Shown piece by piece: positions 26,486 to 35,710 of a stretch of 64,000 bases of DNA. The stretch lies in assembly GCA_020342235.1 (NCBI GenBank), contig CP073215.1, positions 1,178,001 through 1,242,000 of the forward strand, read 5' to 3'. The DNA comes from Saccharomycopsis phalli. Lineage: Eukaryota > Ascomycota > Saccharomycetes > Ascoideales > Saccharomycopsidaceae. Both the position numbers and the translations under genes were made by a program. Below the pieces are notes generated by a model. The model saw only the letters and a program-made list of their open reading frames with translations. It was not told the DNA's origin and did not search any database. How positions within the stretch are numbered: position 1 is the stretch's first letter; each line of letters opens with the position of its first letter.

Positions 26486-27721
26486 CTAGGTAAGCGAACT
26501 TCCCAATTGGTAATAGTCTTGCGCTTCTGCCTTGACTTCTTCAAGGGCCCGGTATTCCTTGGGGAGAAAGAGCACCAAGATCAAGCAGTTGACCACCATC
26601 AACACCGTCACCACCGTCGAGCCTAGCAACACCACCACAGACGACCACGGAGCCCGCCACGACGTAAATGCAATCATAGCATGGAAGCCCACCAAGACAA
26701 TTGCACTGAGAATCACATGCGCTAGTCTCCAGCTGGCCTGAAACCTTAATACAGTGTTCCGCTGGTAGTTTTCAATCGTCGAGCAAAGCTCCCGTGCAAC
26801 CTGGCGGCCGGTGGTTGCGGGCCGCGGCTGGCGGCGGAGCCTGAGCTCACACGAGTAGGCAAAGTGATCTGAGTAGCTGCCAATGCCCCGGATCGGTTCG
26901 GTGAACTCCACCCTGGCGTCTGCCGGCTCCAAGCTGTCGCCCGTTATGAGCACGTAGTCTAGCCGGCACGCCTTGCTGGGTGGAAGCTTCTGCCTCCATG
27001 AGTTCAAGCGGCTGTCGCAGGTGGTTGCCGCAAGCTCGACCTGCGCCTGGGGGTCGAGCGCCTGCGTCTGTGCTGCCAGCAACACCTTGCCGCCCCGCAT
27101 CCGCGCCAACTCGACCCACGAGTCGCTGAGCCCGCCGACCCGCGTGAGAATCCGGAACGGCAACGACTCCGGCCGCGAGTTCAAGTCGCCCACAGCAATC
27201 ACCGCGTGGCCGGCGGCCCGCATGAGCCCCGCAAGCCGCGCAAAGTCCCACGCCTGGCACGCCCGGTGGCACTCGTAGGCGGCGTCGCCGGCGGCGCGGT
27301 AGGGCGCGTGCATGTGGCTGTTCAACACTGCGACCTTGCTGCCATGCACCGAGAGCACGGTGACGGCAATGCCCTTGCCGACGTACCAGTCGCCGCGGAA
27401 AAACGCCGACGGCCGCCCGTTGATTGGGAACCGGTAGAGAAACGTCGACTCGATGCGGAACTTGGAGAGAAGCACCAACCCGGGGCCGGCAATGATCCCC
27501 GAGCTGAACCGCCGGCGGTACGGGAACACCGCAGCCAACGCCTGGTCCATGTACTGCCAATCCTCCCAGACCCACACCTCCTGAAGCGCCACCACGTCGT
27601 ACGCATCGTCAGCTAGAAGCCGCTCCGTGATTGCCCGTAGCCGCTCCTTGCGAAGACTCGACACGTACTTGAGTCCCCACGTATTGAACGTGAGAAACCG
27701 GATTGCCTTGGTATCTGCCAT
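26486..27721 (-). CDS. ISC1: Inositol phosphosphingolipid phospholipase C (neutral sphingomyelinase type)
   Basis: Hydrolyses inositol phosphosphingolipids to ceramides; acts at the ER and mitochondria. The protein has 411 residues. The Mg-dependent endonuclease/exonuclease/phosphatase fold shows FNTWGLKYVS near residue 12, the metal-binding LQEVWVWEDW near 45, NSHMHAPY near 130, VGDLNSRPES near 180 and the catalytic SDHFAYSCEL near 288. Two hydrophobic helices near the C terminus (about 325-345 and 350-375) form the membrane anchor of the Isc1 family. The ATG at 27721 starts MADTKAIRFLTFNTWG. The gene is GC-rich, yet the first 14 leucines contain no CTG, the clearest sign in this window of a reassigned CUG codon. 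Confidence 0.95.
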   Translation of the reverse strand: MADTKAIRFLTFNTWGLKYVSSLRKERLRAITERLLADDAYDVVALQEVWVWEDWQYMDQALAAVFPYRRRFSSGIIAGPGLVLLSKFRIESTFLYRFPINGRPSAFFRGDWYVGKGIAVTVLSVHGSKVAVLNSHMHAPYRAAGDAAYECHRACQAWDFARLAGLMRAAGHAVIAVGDLNSRPESLPFRILTRVGGLSDSWVELARMRGGKVLLAAQTQALDPQAQVELAATTCDSRLNSWRQKLPPSKACRLDYVLITGDSLEPADARVEFTEPIRGIGSYSDHFAYSCELRLRRQPRPATTGRQVARELCSTIENYQRNTVLRFQASWRLAHVILSAIVLVGFHAMIAFTSWRAPWSSVVVLLGSTVVTVLMVVNCLILVLFLPKEYRALEEVKAEAQDYYQLGSSLT

Positions 27722-27910
27722 GATACTGTATGTCTGGTGTGTGTATTTTTCATGCACAGGGTGTACCGCACACACGGGTCGCTTCACGGGTCCACAGCTC
27801 TCTCCGCTCTCTCCTCTCCACACGCTGCTCTATATTCTCCTTTACCCCACGTTACTCTACGATACCCCATGTTGCTCTACAGTCTACATATACATGACTA
27901 GATGTCGGCT

Positions 27911-28016
27911 GGATATTCATGATAAATACTCATGATAAATACTCATGATAAATACTCATGATAAATACTCATGATAAATACTCATGATAAATACTCATGA
28001 TAAATACTCATGACTA
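27911..28016. repeat. 13-bp minisatellite, eight copies
   Basis: Tandem ATAAATACTCATG units, passing into CTAGATAGTC and CACTAGAGGTCT words up to 28070. Confidence 0.92.
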
Positions 28017-28072
28017 GATAGTCACACTAGAGGTCTCACTAGAGGTCTCACTAGATAGTCTGGCTAGATGGT

Positions 28073-28320
28073 ATAATAATATTTATCCAAGGCCATAGCT
28101 ATACTAGCTCCCAGAGATTTATACTTTGCCATCTACAACTAAGCACGGCTATGTAGTCGCCGAAAAAAACCCTGCGGCAGAGATAAACTTTCGACTAGAG
28201 CTGGTGTATATGTAAGGTAATGGGCATTGGGGCAATGAACTTTGCCTAGTTCTTTAGAGGTGGCTTGAGCCACCCTCCCTGGGTACTAGCACGGTACTCT
28301 CCTAACGTCAGCTAGGGTCG
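28073..28320 (-). mobile_element. Fossil copy C of the dispersed retroelement-like family
   Basis: About 250 bp starting with AATAATATTTATCCAAGG and the TATAGCTATACTAG boundary block shared with copies A and B. It lies between two arrays built from the same ATAAATACTCATG-like unit. It is broken and short. Confidence 0.6.
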
Positions 28321-28445
28321 TGATTAAATACCCATGACTAAATATTCATGATTAAATATTCATGATTAAATACACATGACTAAATACATATGACTAAATG
28401 CATATGACTAAATACACATGACTAAATACACATGACTAAATAATC
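28320..28445. repeat. Minisatellite related to the one at 27911
   Basis: Units of ACTAAATACACATG, ATTAAATATTCATG and ACTAAATGCATATG; clearly variants of the ATAAATACTCATG unit on the left side of fossil C. Confidence 0.85.
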
Positions 28446-28454
28446 ATTGTAATA

Positions 28455-29875
28455 AAAAAGAGCTAAATTTCTTTCTGAAGCTACACTAATCCGTTAGTTT
28501 CTCGCATGCTTCTTGGCTATGCACTATTTCCACTTCTTTATGGCAATCATGCTAGTCTTATCCGTTGTGCTACATCTCCTTCAACTAGAGCTTGTAAATA
28601 TATAAGGTAATCACCTTTAGAGGGCAATGGGCTTTTGCCTAGATTAATGGTGACTTGAGCCACCCCCAGGGTACCACCACGTCAGCCCTCCTAACGTGCT
28701 GTAGCAAAAAGCAAACTACTGGTCCAGCACAGACGAGTAGAATTATATAAGATTTTTAAGCTTTGCCTTATCTGAATACGCGGGCTTGAGTAGCATTGGT
28801 AATTCCTTCGTGTATCTGTTCTTGGGCTCAAAAGGCCAATAGTGCTGGGAAGGTAAAGTCGTAGAAAGTAGTTGGCTCAGCATCCTCGCATCTGCTGCAT
28901 GATGGGCTAGCCTCTGCATTGTATAACCTCTTTGTTTTATGTGAAACTAAGCTTTGTCCACTTAGATCCAGCCAGGGCTTTTGAAAGTAGTAATTTTGAC
29001 TTATTAGTAGTCACTCGAGTTGAGCCTTGGCGTATCGTCGTGTAATGAGTCGGGAGTCGGATCTCATTGGAGTCAATGAGCTCTTGCCATTGCTTGGTTA
29101 CCTTTTCTGGGTAGCTTTTGGGACAGAGATTTTCCATGGTTTCAGCGGGGCCGTTTGTAGCGTGGCAGTATCCAGTTTAGTCTGATCTTGAATTAGTCGT
29201 TCCGCTCTCTGATTGATTCTTGAGGAAACGTCTTTAAATGATCTTTGGCAGGAATTTTTAGCTATTTTACCAACTCGTATTCTGGTTAGATATTCGTGAC
29301 TATAATAATAATTATTATTTTTGTATTTAGCTATTGTCTCCAGCATTATGGTTGTTTGACATATTTTCACTCAGGAACATCAGGCACCATTGCCGTTGAA
29401 AACCCTTTGTCAGCCCTCATTCGGTTGCTTGGGATTAAAAACTTCAATGTGAGCAGTCGTATCATTGGCACTTGTATTAATTGCGTAAGAAGCCTGGTGC
29501 CTTGCCATGTATGATGGAGGAGTGAATCCCACATCTTTTGCACTTTGGGTCATCATTGCCAAATATATTGAGCAACGAGTCGTCTGTGAGGCTTTTCCAC
29601 TGAGTGATTGAGATATTAAACTGAGGATTACCTTGGAACCTGCAAGCGCTCCGTAAGGAGGAGCTTGGTTTTGTCTCGGTGCACTTTGAGCGGCATGGCG
29701 CTGATTTTGCGTGCGTTCTTATAGTGGTTTGGAAGTGAGTCGCCATAGAGTGACCATTTCTTGTCACTCTTTGGTTGGTATTTCTGAGGCTATTTTCTTG
29801 AGCATCGGGATGCGGAGGATGCGGGGCCGCTATAGTCTTGCATCGGTGGTGGATCGTCTTTGAGTTACTCAGGTA
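28455..29875 (-). mobile_element. Fossil copy D, longest copy of the dispersed retroelement-like family
   Basis: About 1.4 kb; it contains the blocks seen in copies A and B and, at its right end, the block shared with copy E at 46094. On the reverse strand several short open stretches remain, including a cysteine/histidine cluster near 29520-29560 that looks like a gag- or ORF1-type zinc knuckle, which suggests a nucleic-acid-binding protein of a retroelement. The copy is broken in several places. No reverse transcriptase region is visible, so the class stays open. Confidence 0.55.
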
Positions 29876-29879
29876 GATG

Positions 29880-30010
29880 TTCATGTACTCATGACTAGAT
29901 GGTCAGGCTAGATGGTCAGGCTAGATAGTCAGGCTAGATACACATGATTAGATGAAAATTCGAGGTCCGTCACTAGATACTCACGACTAAATATTCATGA
30001 CTAAATACCC
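29880..30010. repeat. Minisatellite on the right flank of fossil D
   Basis: CTAGATGGTCAGG units (three) followed by CATGACTAAATATTCATGACTAAATAC words. The latter are the same family as the arrays at 27911 and 28320. Confidence 0.75.
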
Positions 30011-30171
30011 ATAACTATACTCTCAGTCTACTCCAAACTTACAGTGTCTACTTGTAATACCATGGCAAAGTCTTCAAGTCATTGTTAATACACTGCCAAT
30101 ACCATTTCTATTACCATTGCTAATACACTGCCAATGCCATTTCTGGCATTTTCTGGCCTTTGTTCTCCATT

Positions 30172-31395
30172 CTACTTGGCGTTTTCCAACTTTATCCGCT
30201 TGGCATCGCTCTCCTCGCTAACTTCTGCCCGCTTACGTTTCAAGAGCTTGTTGGGATTAATGCAGTAGTACACTTTTTCGTCCACCACCTTTGCCTCCTC
30301 AAGACTAGGGCTGTGGGCGGTTTCAATCACTTGGAGACACTCTCGGATTGTGCCAACGAGCTTTTGGTAGTGTGCCTCTGGGTCAACGGCCGCGGTTGTG
30401 TCTGTTTCGCTCTCATTGTGCTTTTCTGTACCCAAAGTATCTTTTTTGGCCTCCCCCAAAGTTTCCTGCTTCACCACTCCTAAACTATCCTCCTTCTTCA
30501 CCTTAATCTCCTCCAAACCATCCTCCTTTTTTATCTTAACCTCCCCCAAGGTTTCCTGCTTCACCTTAACCTCCCCCAAGGTTTCCTTCTTTATCTTAAC
30601 CTCCCCCTGCTTCTCTCTCCTATACTTACACGCCAAATATGCCATGGTCAACTCCTCGTCAGCCTTCATAAAACACGCCAACGCAATCTGCGGTGGAGTA
30701 TATAGAAACGCGGCGTCGCTATTCAACGTCAACTCGACGTACTTGCGTGCCCGGCCATAACTCTCCGTGACACGCTCCTTCGACTCAGTCCGCAACACCG
30801 CCTGGAAGTCAAAGAAAAACCCGTGCAACGCCCGGTACGGATGGTGGCACAAGAGGGTGAACGACAACGTCTGCACCAACTCAAACTCGAGCTCGAGAAT
30901 CGACTCTGGCGTGGTCTTGTTGCCGATGCACGACGCCAACGTCTTCGGGTCGATGAAGCAGTTCTCGGACTTGGCAGCGAGAAATAAGCATGTGCGGAGC
31001 ACCCGTTTCGGGTGGTACTCCATCACCGAGTGGAGGAGGTAGAACCGTTTCAAGAACATCACCGACGTCGCCCGGACCTGCAGCGGAAGCTTCATCACGC
31101 TGGTGCACAACTTCACAAGCATGCCCACGTAGTAGCTGATCTCCATCAACTCCTCCTGCTCAGACACGAGCTCCACGAGTCCCCGTGCGTCGGCAAAATT
31201 CGACTCGGTCTTGTCGCACGCCAGCTTGAGCCGTCTCAACACAATTGCCCGTGCTGCCTGGTTGACCTGTGCGCGTTTCTGGCGCAACTGCTCGCGGGTG
31301 TATGACCAGAGCCTGTATTGGGATGAGTGTCGGTACAAGTCGTCCGACGTCACAGCCTTGCGCTGTGTAGTAGTTTCGATTTGGCTGGATGGCAT
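30172..31395 (-). CDS. CCL1: Cyclin H, TFIIH/CAK subunit, with an unusual repeat insert
   Basis: Regulatory subunit of the Kin28 kinase in TFIIH, which phosphorylates the RNA polymerase II C-terminal domain. The protein has 407 residues. The N-terminal HSSQYRLWSYTREQLRQKRAQVN helix is the cyclin H signature; two cyclin folds follow (VRATSVMFLKRFYLLHSVMEYHPKRVLRTCLFLAAKSEN and LLCHHPYRALHGFF). Between the second fold and the C-terminal part is an insert of about 55 residues with 10-residue repeats of the type GEVKVKQETL, containing five psi-K-x-E SUMO-acceptor-like motifs; a further IKLE lies at the extreme C terminus. Start MPSSQIETTT at 31395 is the first ATG. Divergent from JHD1 across a minisatellite. 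Confidence 0.92.
   Translation of the reverse strand: MPSSQIETTTQRKAVTSDDLYRHSSQYRLWSYTREQLRQKRAQVNQAARAIVLRRLKLACDKTESNFADARGLVELVSEQEELMEISYYVGMLVKLCTSVMKLPLQVRATSVMFLKRFYLLHSVMEYHPKRVLRTCLFLAAKSENCFIDPKTLASCIGNKTTPESILELEFELVQTLSFTLLCHHPYRALHGFFFDFQAVLRTESKERVTESYGRARKYVELTLNSDAAFLYTPPQIALACFMKADEELTMAYLACKYRREKQGEVKIKKETLGEVKVKQETLGEVKIKKEDGLEEIKVKKEDSLGVVKQETLGEAKKDTLGTEKHNESETDTTAAVDPEAHYQKLVGTIRECLQVIETAHSPSLEEAKVVDEKVYYCINPNKLLKRKRAEVSEESDAKRIKLENAK
30455..30615 (-). repeat. 30-bp coding minisatellite in CCL1
   Basis: Forward-strand words CTTAACCTCCCCCAAGGTTTC recur at about 30-bp spacing with insertions, encoding the KKETLGEVKV-type repeats on the minus strand. Confidence 0.85.
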
Positions 31396-31424
31396 GATGA
31401 AGGTGTTTTTGGTGATTTTCAAGG

Positions 31425-31740
31425 AGGTGGATTGTCAAGACGGTGTATTGTCCTGCGATTGTCAAGAGGTGTTTTTGTCCTGTGATTGTCAAGAGGTGTT
31501 TTTTTCCTGTGATTTTCAAGACGGTCTTTTTGTCCTGCAATTGTCAAGAAGGTCTTTTTGTCCTGCGATTGTCAAGAGGTGTTTTTGTCCTGTGATTTTC
31601 AAGACGGTCTTTTTATCCTGCAATTGTCAAGGTCTTTTCGTCCTGCGATTGTCAAGGTATTTCGTCCGGTGGACTGTCAAGAAGGTCTTTTTGTCCTGCG
31701 GAGTGGATTGTCAAAATATTTGTCCTGTAGATTGGATTGT
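31425..31740. repeat. About 28-32-bp minisatellite in a bidirectional promoter
   Basis: Repeats of TTGTCCTGYGATTGTCAAGA followed by RGGTSTTTT, with variants GATTTTCAAGACGGTC and CAATTGTCAAG; about ten units of uneven length. Confidence 0.9.
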
Positions 31741-31830
31741 AAGATATTGCCCTCCGATGTAAGATATTGCCCTCTGACGTAAGATATTTACTGCGATGTA
31801 AGATTTTACTGCGATGTAAGATATTTGTCT
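31738..31830. repeat. Short array of GTAAGATATT words
   Basis: Six copies of GTAAGATATTGCCCTCYGAT / GTAAGATTTTACTGCGAT, unit about 18-20 bp. Confidence 0.8.
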
Positions 31831-31894
31831 GCGGATTTCTGAGTGATGCGTGCGTCCGCGTGCGTCGCGAGATTCCACCCCGGTACTATTCATC

Positions 31895-33298
31895 ATGACA
31901 AAGCACCAGCTTCATCAGCCGCACGCCGACCTTGACCGTTGCGGGACGTGTCATGCGAGCAGCTCCGACGACACAGACGGCTCCACATGGGCACAGTGCG
32001 ATGTCTGCGGCCACTGGTACCACTCCCAATGCGTGGGCCAGTCGCCAGCAGCCTTGGCCAACTTGGCCAGTTTCCACTGCCCACGGTGCACAAAACTCGC
32101 GGGGCCGTCGGTGGCACGCCGCCAGTCGTTGCGGAAACGCAGCAGGATCAACTACGCCGCGCTCAACGACGGCGACAACATGTTTGTCAAGGGTCTCCAC
32201 CCCCACATTGACAGCTTGCTTGCGTACAATTCCCACAGCCCAGGATGCTACTCCGTGGCAGGCGACCAGTTGACCCACGCCTTTGTGCTCTCGTCTGGGT
32301 TTGACCGGCCCATTCTCGTGCCCAAGCTCCAGCAGCACGGCCTCGACATGCAGGTGCCAGAATCGCTCACCGTGAGCGACGTGGTGCGCGAAATCGGGGC
32401 TGACGAGCCGGTGGAGGTCATGGACGTGCTCACCCAGGAAAATATCCGCAGCTGGACGCTCGGAGACTGGGAAACGTACTACAACTCGCCGCACCGCGAC
32501 GCGATCCGCAACGTGATCTCGCTCGAGATCTCCGACACCGCCATCGGACGCTCAATCAGACGGCCAAGCGTCGTCGAGCAATTGGACGTCTTGGATAAGG
32601 CCTGGCCCGAGGAATTGGCTCGCCGGCGCAAGTCTGTCGCCAAGTACTGTCTCATGAGTGTCAAGGACGCCTACACCGATTTTCACATTGACTTTGCAGG
32701 CACCCAGGTGTACTACAAGGTGATTCGCGGGGAAAAGACGTTTCTCCTCCTCCCGCCAACCAAAAACAACTTGGCCGGCTACGTCAGCTGGACGTTGGAC
32801 AAGCACCAGAGCTCCACGTTCCTACCAGACTACATCCTCCAGCATCTGGCCCGCAAACTTCGTGACGAGGACCGCGGCTTCAAGGTCCAATTGTCCGAGG
32901 GCGACTTGTTGCTCATTCCCTCGGGCTGGATCCACGCAGTCCACACTCCACAGGACTCTCTCGTCATTGGAGGAAACTTCTTGACCCTCGTGAGCATGAA
33001 GCACCAGCTCGACACACTCCAGATTGAAAAGCGCACAAACGTCAAGGCAAAGTTTTCCTTTCCTGACTTCCAAACGTCCATGTGGTACACGGCCGCCTAC
33101 TATGCCAACAGCAGTTTGAAGTTGGAGCCCAGCGAACGTGCTGGCCTTGTCCATTTGCAAGGATATCTACAGAGCCTACTAGATTCGGTCAATGGGTGCT
33201 GTGGAGACATTCGCAAGACGAAACAAGTCAAGGCAAACATTCCCAAGAAGTATGTGGGCGACCCTGCCGAGCTTTTAAAGAAACTCCAGCAGTTGTAA
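31895..33298 (+). CDS. JHD1: JmjC histone demethylase with PHD finger (KDM2/Jhd1 type)
   Basis: Nuclear Fe(II)/2-oxoglutarate dioxygenase that removes methyl groups from histone H3 lysine 36. The protein has 467 residues. A C4HC3 PHD finger uses C16, C19, C35, C38, H43, C46, C62 and C65. The JmjC domain shows the iron ligands H264 and D266 (DFHIDF), the 2-oxoglutarate lysine K281 (RGEKTFLLLPPT) and the distal His H347 (IPSGWIHAVHTP). The ATG at 31895 (MTKHQLHQPH) is chosen; the frame is open 15 codons upstream without an ATG. All catalytic residues are present. The stop codon lies at the start of a 42-53-bp minisatellite that seems to derive from the gene's own 3' end. Confidence 0.93.
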   Translation: MTKHQLHQPHADLDRCGTCHASSSDDTDGSTWAQCDVCGHWYHSQCVGQSPAALANLASFHCPRCTKLAGPSVARRQSLRKRSRINYAALNDGDNMFVKGLHPHIDSLLAYNSHSPGCYSVAGDQLTHAFVLSSGFDRPILVPKLQQHGLDMQVPESLTVSDVVREIGADEPVEVMDVLTQENIRSWTLGDWETYYNSPHRDAIRNVISLEISDTAIGRSIRRPSVVEQLDVLDKAWPEELARRRKSVAKYCLMSVKDAYTDFHIDFAGTQVYYKVIRGEKTFLLLPPTKNNLAGYVSWTLDKHQSSTFLPDYILQHLARKLRDEDRGFKVQLSEGDLLLIPSGWIHAVHTPQDSLVIGGNFLTLVSMKHQLDTLQIEKRTNVKAKFSFPDFQTSMWYTAAYYANSSLKLEPSERAGLVHLQGYLQSLLDSVNGCCGDIRKTKQVKANIPKKYVGDPAELLKKLQQL

Positions 33299-33765
33299 TG
33301 TGTAGTGAATGAATTGGTACAGGAATTCAGATAGTTGTTATGTGTAGTGAATGAATTGGTACAGGAATTCAGATAGTTGTAATATGTAGTGAATAATAAA
33401 TCGTTATAGGCAACACCTACGGTTGTTTATATACCTAACAAATAATAAATACACTTCGGCCAACTCAGGCAGTTTTGTTGACGTATGTAGTAAATAATAA
33501 ATCCACGTTCAACCAACTCCCATGGTTGTATGGATCTATCTATCAAATAATAAATTCACTTCCAATTCCAGCAGATCTGTTAATCTATATAGTAAATAAT
33601 AAATTCACTTCCAACTCAGGCAGTTCTGTTAATATATATAGTAAATAATAAATCCACTTCCAACTCCGACAGTTCTGTTAATCTACATCGCAAATAATAA
33701 ATACACTCCCAACACAGGCAATTCTGTTAATCTATCTACCAAATAATAAATACGCCTTGGCCAAT
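33286..33765. repeat. 42-53-bp minisatellite derived from the JHD1 terminus
   Basis: Two copies of a 42-bp unit start in the last codons of JHD1 (GTAGTGAAT at 33302 and 33344). A diverged series follows, marked by AATAATAAAT at 33392, 33441, 33493, 33546, 33594, 33643, 33692 and 33742. Each unit carries a CAGTT...GTTAAT-like segment resembling the CAGTTGTAAT that spans the JHD1 stop. Confidence 0.9.
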
Positions 33766-33965
33766 TACCGACTCCACATGTGCTGGGGTGCGTCTAGGAA
33801 ATACACCTGATCCGGGTAACGGCCACCGTGCGATTCAGCCAATTGCAGCTCGTCCATTGCCCTGGACAGGGCCTCATAATCCACACAACTTAGCGCTAAT
33901 TTTTTTCGGACCTGCTATTACAATTTTTCTCCTAACAACTTCTTTAGATACTTGATATTTTCAAG
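33299..33965. other. Intergenic region JHD1 to ATP1
   Basis: 667 bp: repeat array to 33765, then about 200 bp of unique sequence that must hold the ATP1 promoter; it contains a CACATGTG word near 33775. No gene seen. Confidence 0.6.
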
Positions 33966-35710
33966 ATGTTTTCGAGACAAGTTTTAAGATCTGTCACTAG
34001 ATTGACCACCGTCAACACCGCCAATGTTGCTTTGAAGAGAATCGTATGTAGTTTCTCAATCGCCGGACTTTCACCACAACCAGCATACTAACAAACAGGC
34101 TCGTCCAGCTACCATGATTGCTGGTCGTCGTTTCGCTACCGCCAAGGCGCAACCAACTGAGGTCTCTTCCATCTTGGAGGAGAAGATCAGAGGCGTGTCT
34201 GAGGAGACCAACTTGAACGAAACCGGAAGAGTTTTGGCTGTTGGGTAAGTAACCCTGATGAAATTTTATACACAACTAACATATTAGTGACGGTATTGCT
34301 CGTGTTTTTGGATTGAACAACTGTCAGGCTGAAGAGTTGGTTGAGTTTGCCTCCGGTGTCAAGGGTATGGCTCTTAACTTGGAACCAGGACAGGTGGGTA
34401 TTGTCTTGTTTGGTTCTGACCGATTGGTCAAGGAAGGCGAGACTGTCAAGAGAACTGGTAAGATTGTTGACGTTCCAGTCGGCCCAGAGATTTTGGGAAG
34501 AGTTGTGGATGCCTTGGGTAACCCTATCGACGGTAAGGGACCACTTGGTGCCAAGGAGACCTCGAGAGCTCAATTGAAGGCCCCAGGTATCTTGCCAAGA
34601 AGATCTGTGTACGAACCAATGCAAACTGGATTGAAGTCTGTCGATGCCCTTGTGCCAATTGGAAGAGGACAGAGAGAGTTGATCATTGGTGACCGTCAAA
34701 CCGGTAAGACCGCAGTTGCTTTGGACACCATCTTGAACCAAAAGAGATGGAACAACGGTAACGACGAGACCAAGAAGTTGTACTGTGTCTACGTCGCTGT
34801 TGGACAAAAGAGATCCACTGTTGCCCAATTGGTCCAGACCTTGGAGCAACACGATGCGCTTAAATACTCGATCATTGTTGCTGCCACTGCTTCTGAGGCC
34901 GCTCCATTGCAATACTTGGCTCCATTTACCGCTTGTGCCATTGGTGAGTGGTTCAGAGACAACGGAAAGCACGCCTTGATCATCTACGATGACTTGTCTA
35001 AGCAAGCCGTGGCTTACCGTCAATTGTCTTTGCTTTTGAGACGTCCACCAGGAAGAGAGGCTTACCCAGGTGATGTCTTCTACTTGCACTCCAGATTGTT
35101 GGAGAGAGCTGCCAAGATGTCCGATGCTTTGGGAGGAGGTTCTTTGACCGCCTTGCCAGTCATTGAGACCCAGGGTGGTGATGTCTCTGCTTATATCCCA
35201 ACCAACGTCATTTCCATCACTGACGGTCAAATCTTCTTGGAGGCCGAGTTGTTCTACAGAGGTATTAGACCAGCCATTAACGTCGGTTTGTCCGTGTCCC
35301 GTGTTGGTTCTGCCGCTCAGGTCAAGGCTATGAAGCAAGTTGCTGGTTCCATGAAGCTTTTCTTGGCCCAGTACAGAGAAGTCGCTGCTTTTGCCCAATT
35401 CGGTTCCGACTTGGACGCCTCCACCAAGCAAACCTTGGCTAGAGGAGAGAGATTGACCCAGTTGTTGAAGCAAAAGCAATACGCCCCATTGGCTGCTGAG
35501 GAGCAAGTCCCAGTGATTTACGCCGGTGTTAACGGTTTCTTGGACAACATTCCAGTTGACAAGATCGGTAAGTTCGAGGAGGACTTCTTGGCCCACTTGA
35601 AGTCATCTGAGGCTGAGATCTTGAACGCCATTAGAGACCAAGGAAAGTTGACCGACGACTTGTTGGCCAAGTTGAAGACTGCCACTGAAAACTTTGTTGC
35701 CACTTTTTAA
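33966..35710 (+). CDS. ATP1: Mitochondrial ATP synthase F1 alpha subunit
   Basis: Alpha subunit of the F1 catalytic head of ATP synthase in the mitochondrial matrix. Three exons: join(33966..34043,34099..34244,34288..35710), 548 residues (545 in S. cerevisiae). Intron 1 (55 bp) starts GTATGT and has TACTAAC; intron 2 (43 bp) starts GTAAGT and has AACTAAC just before TATTAG. The presequence is [15 protein letters not shown]. Exon 3 carries the Walker [12 protein letters not shown], the alpha signature [17 protein letters not shown] and the [16 protein letters not shown] block. Leucine codons are almost all TTG, with no CTG seen. Both introns lie before the nucleotide-binding domain. Confidence 0.97.

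Larger units (their letters stand above)
27722..30171. other. 2.4 kb gene-free block of arrays and fossils
   Basis: After the ISC1 promoter (to about 27900) the block alternates minisatellite and retroelement-like fossil: 13-bp array, fossil C, related array, fossil D, related array (29880-30010). The last 160 bp before the CCL1 stop carry CAATACCATTTCTATTACCATTGC-like degenerate repeats. I see no intact host gene; the reverse-strand open frames between 28937 and 29884 belong to the fossil. Confidence 0.7.
31396..31894. other. Divergent CCL1/JHD1 promoter made largely of minisatellite
   Basis: Of the 499 bp between the two start codons, positions 31425-31740 are repeats and 31738-31830 is a second short array of GTAAGATATT words. 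Only about 65 bp next to JHD1 and 30 bp next to CCL1 look unique. Confidence 0.75.

Noticed and set aside
28937-29884. Host genes on the minus strand in the 27.7-30.1 kb block
   Set aside because: These open stretches coincide with the dispersed fossil family and have relatives at 6.4 and 46.2 kb, so they are element remnants.
34187-35596. Minus-strand frame of 469 codons opposite ATP1
   Set aside because: Same effect as with PGK1; ATP1 is certain and the antisense peptide is Ser/Gln/Leu-rich noise.
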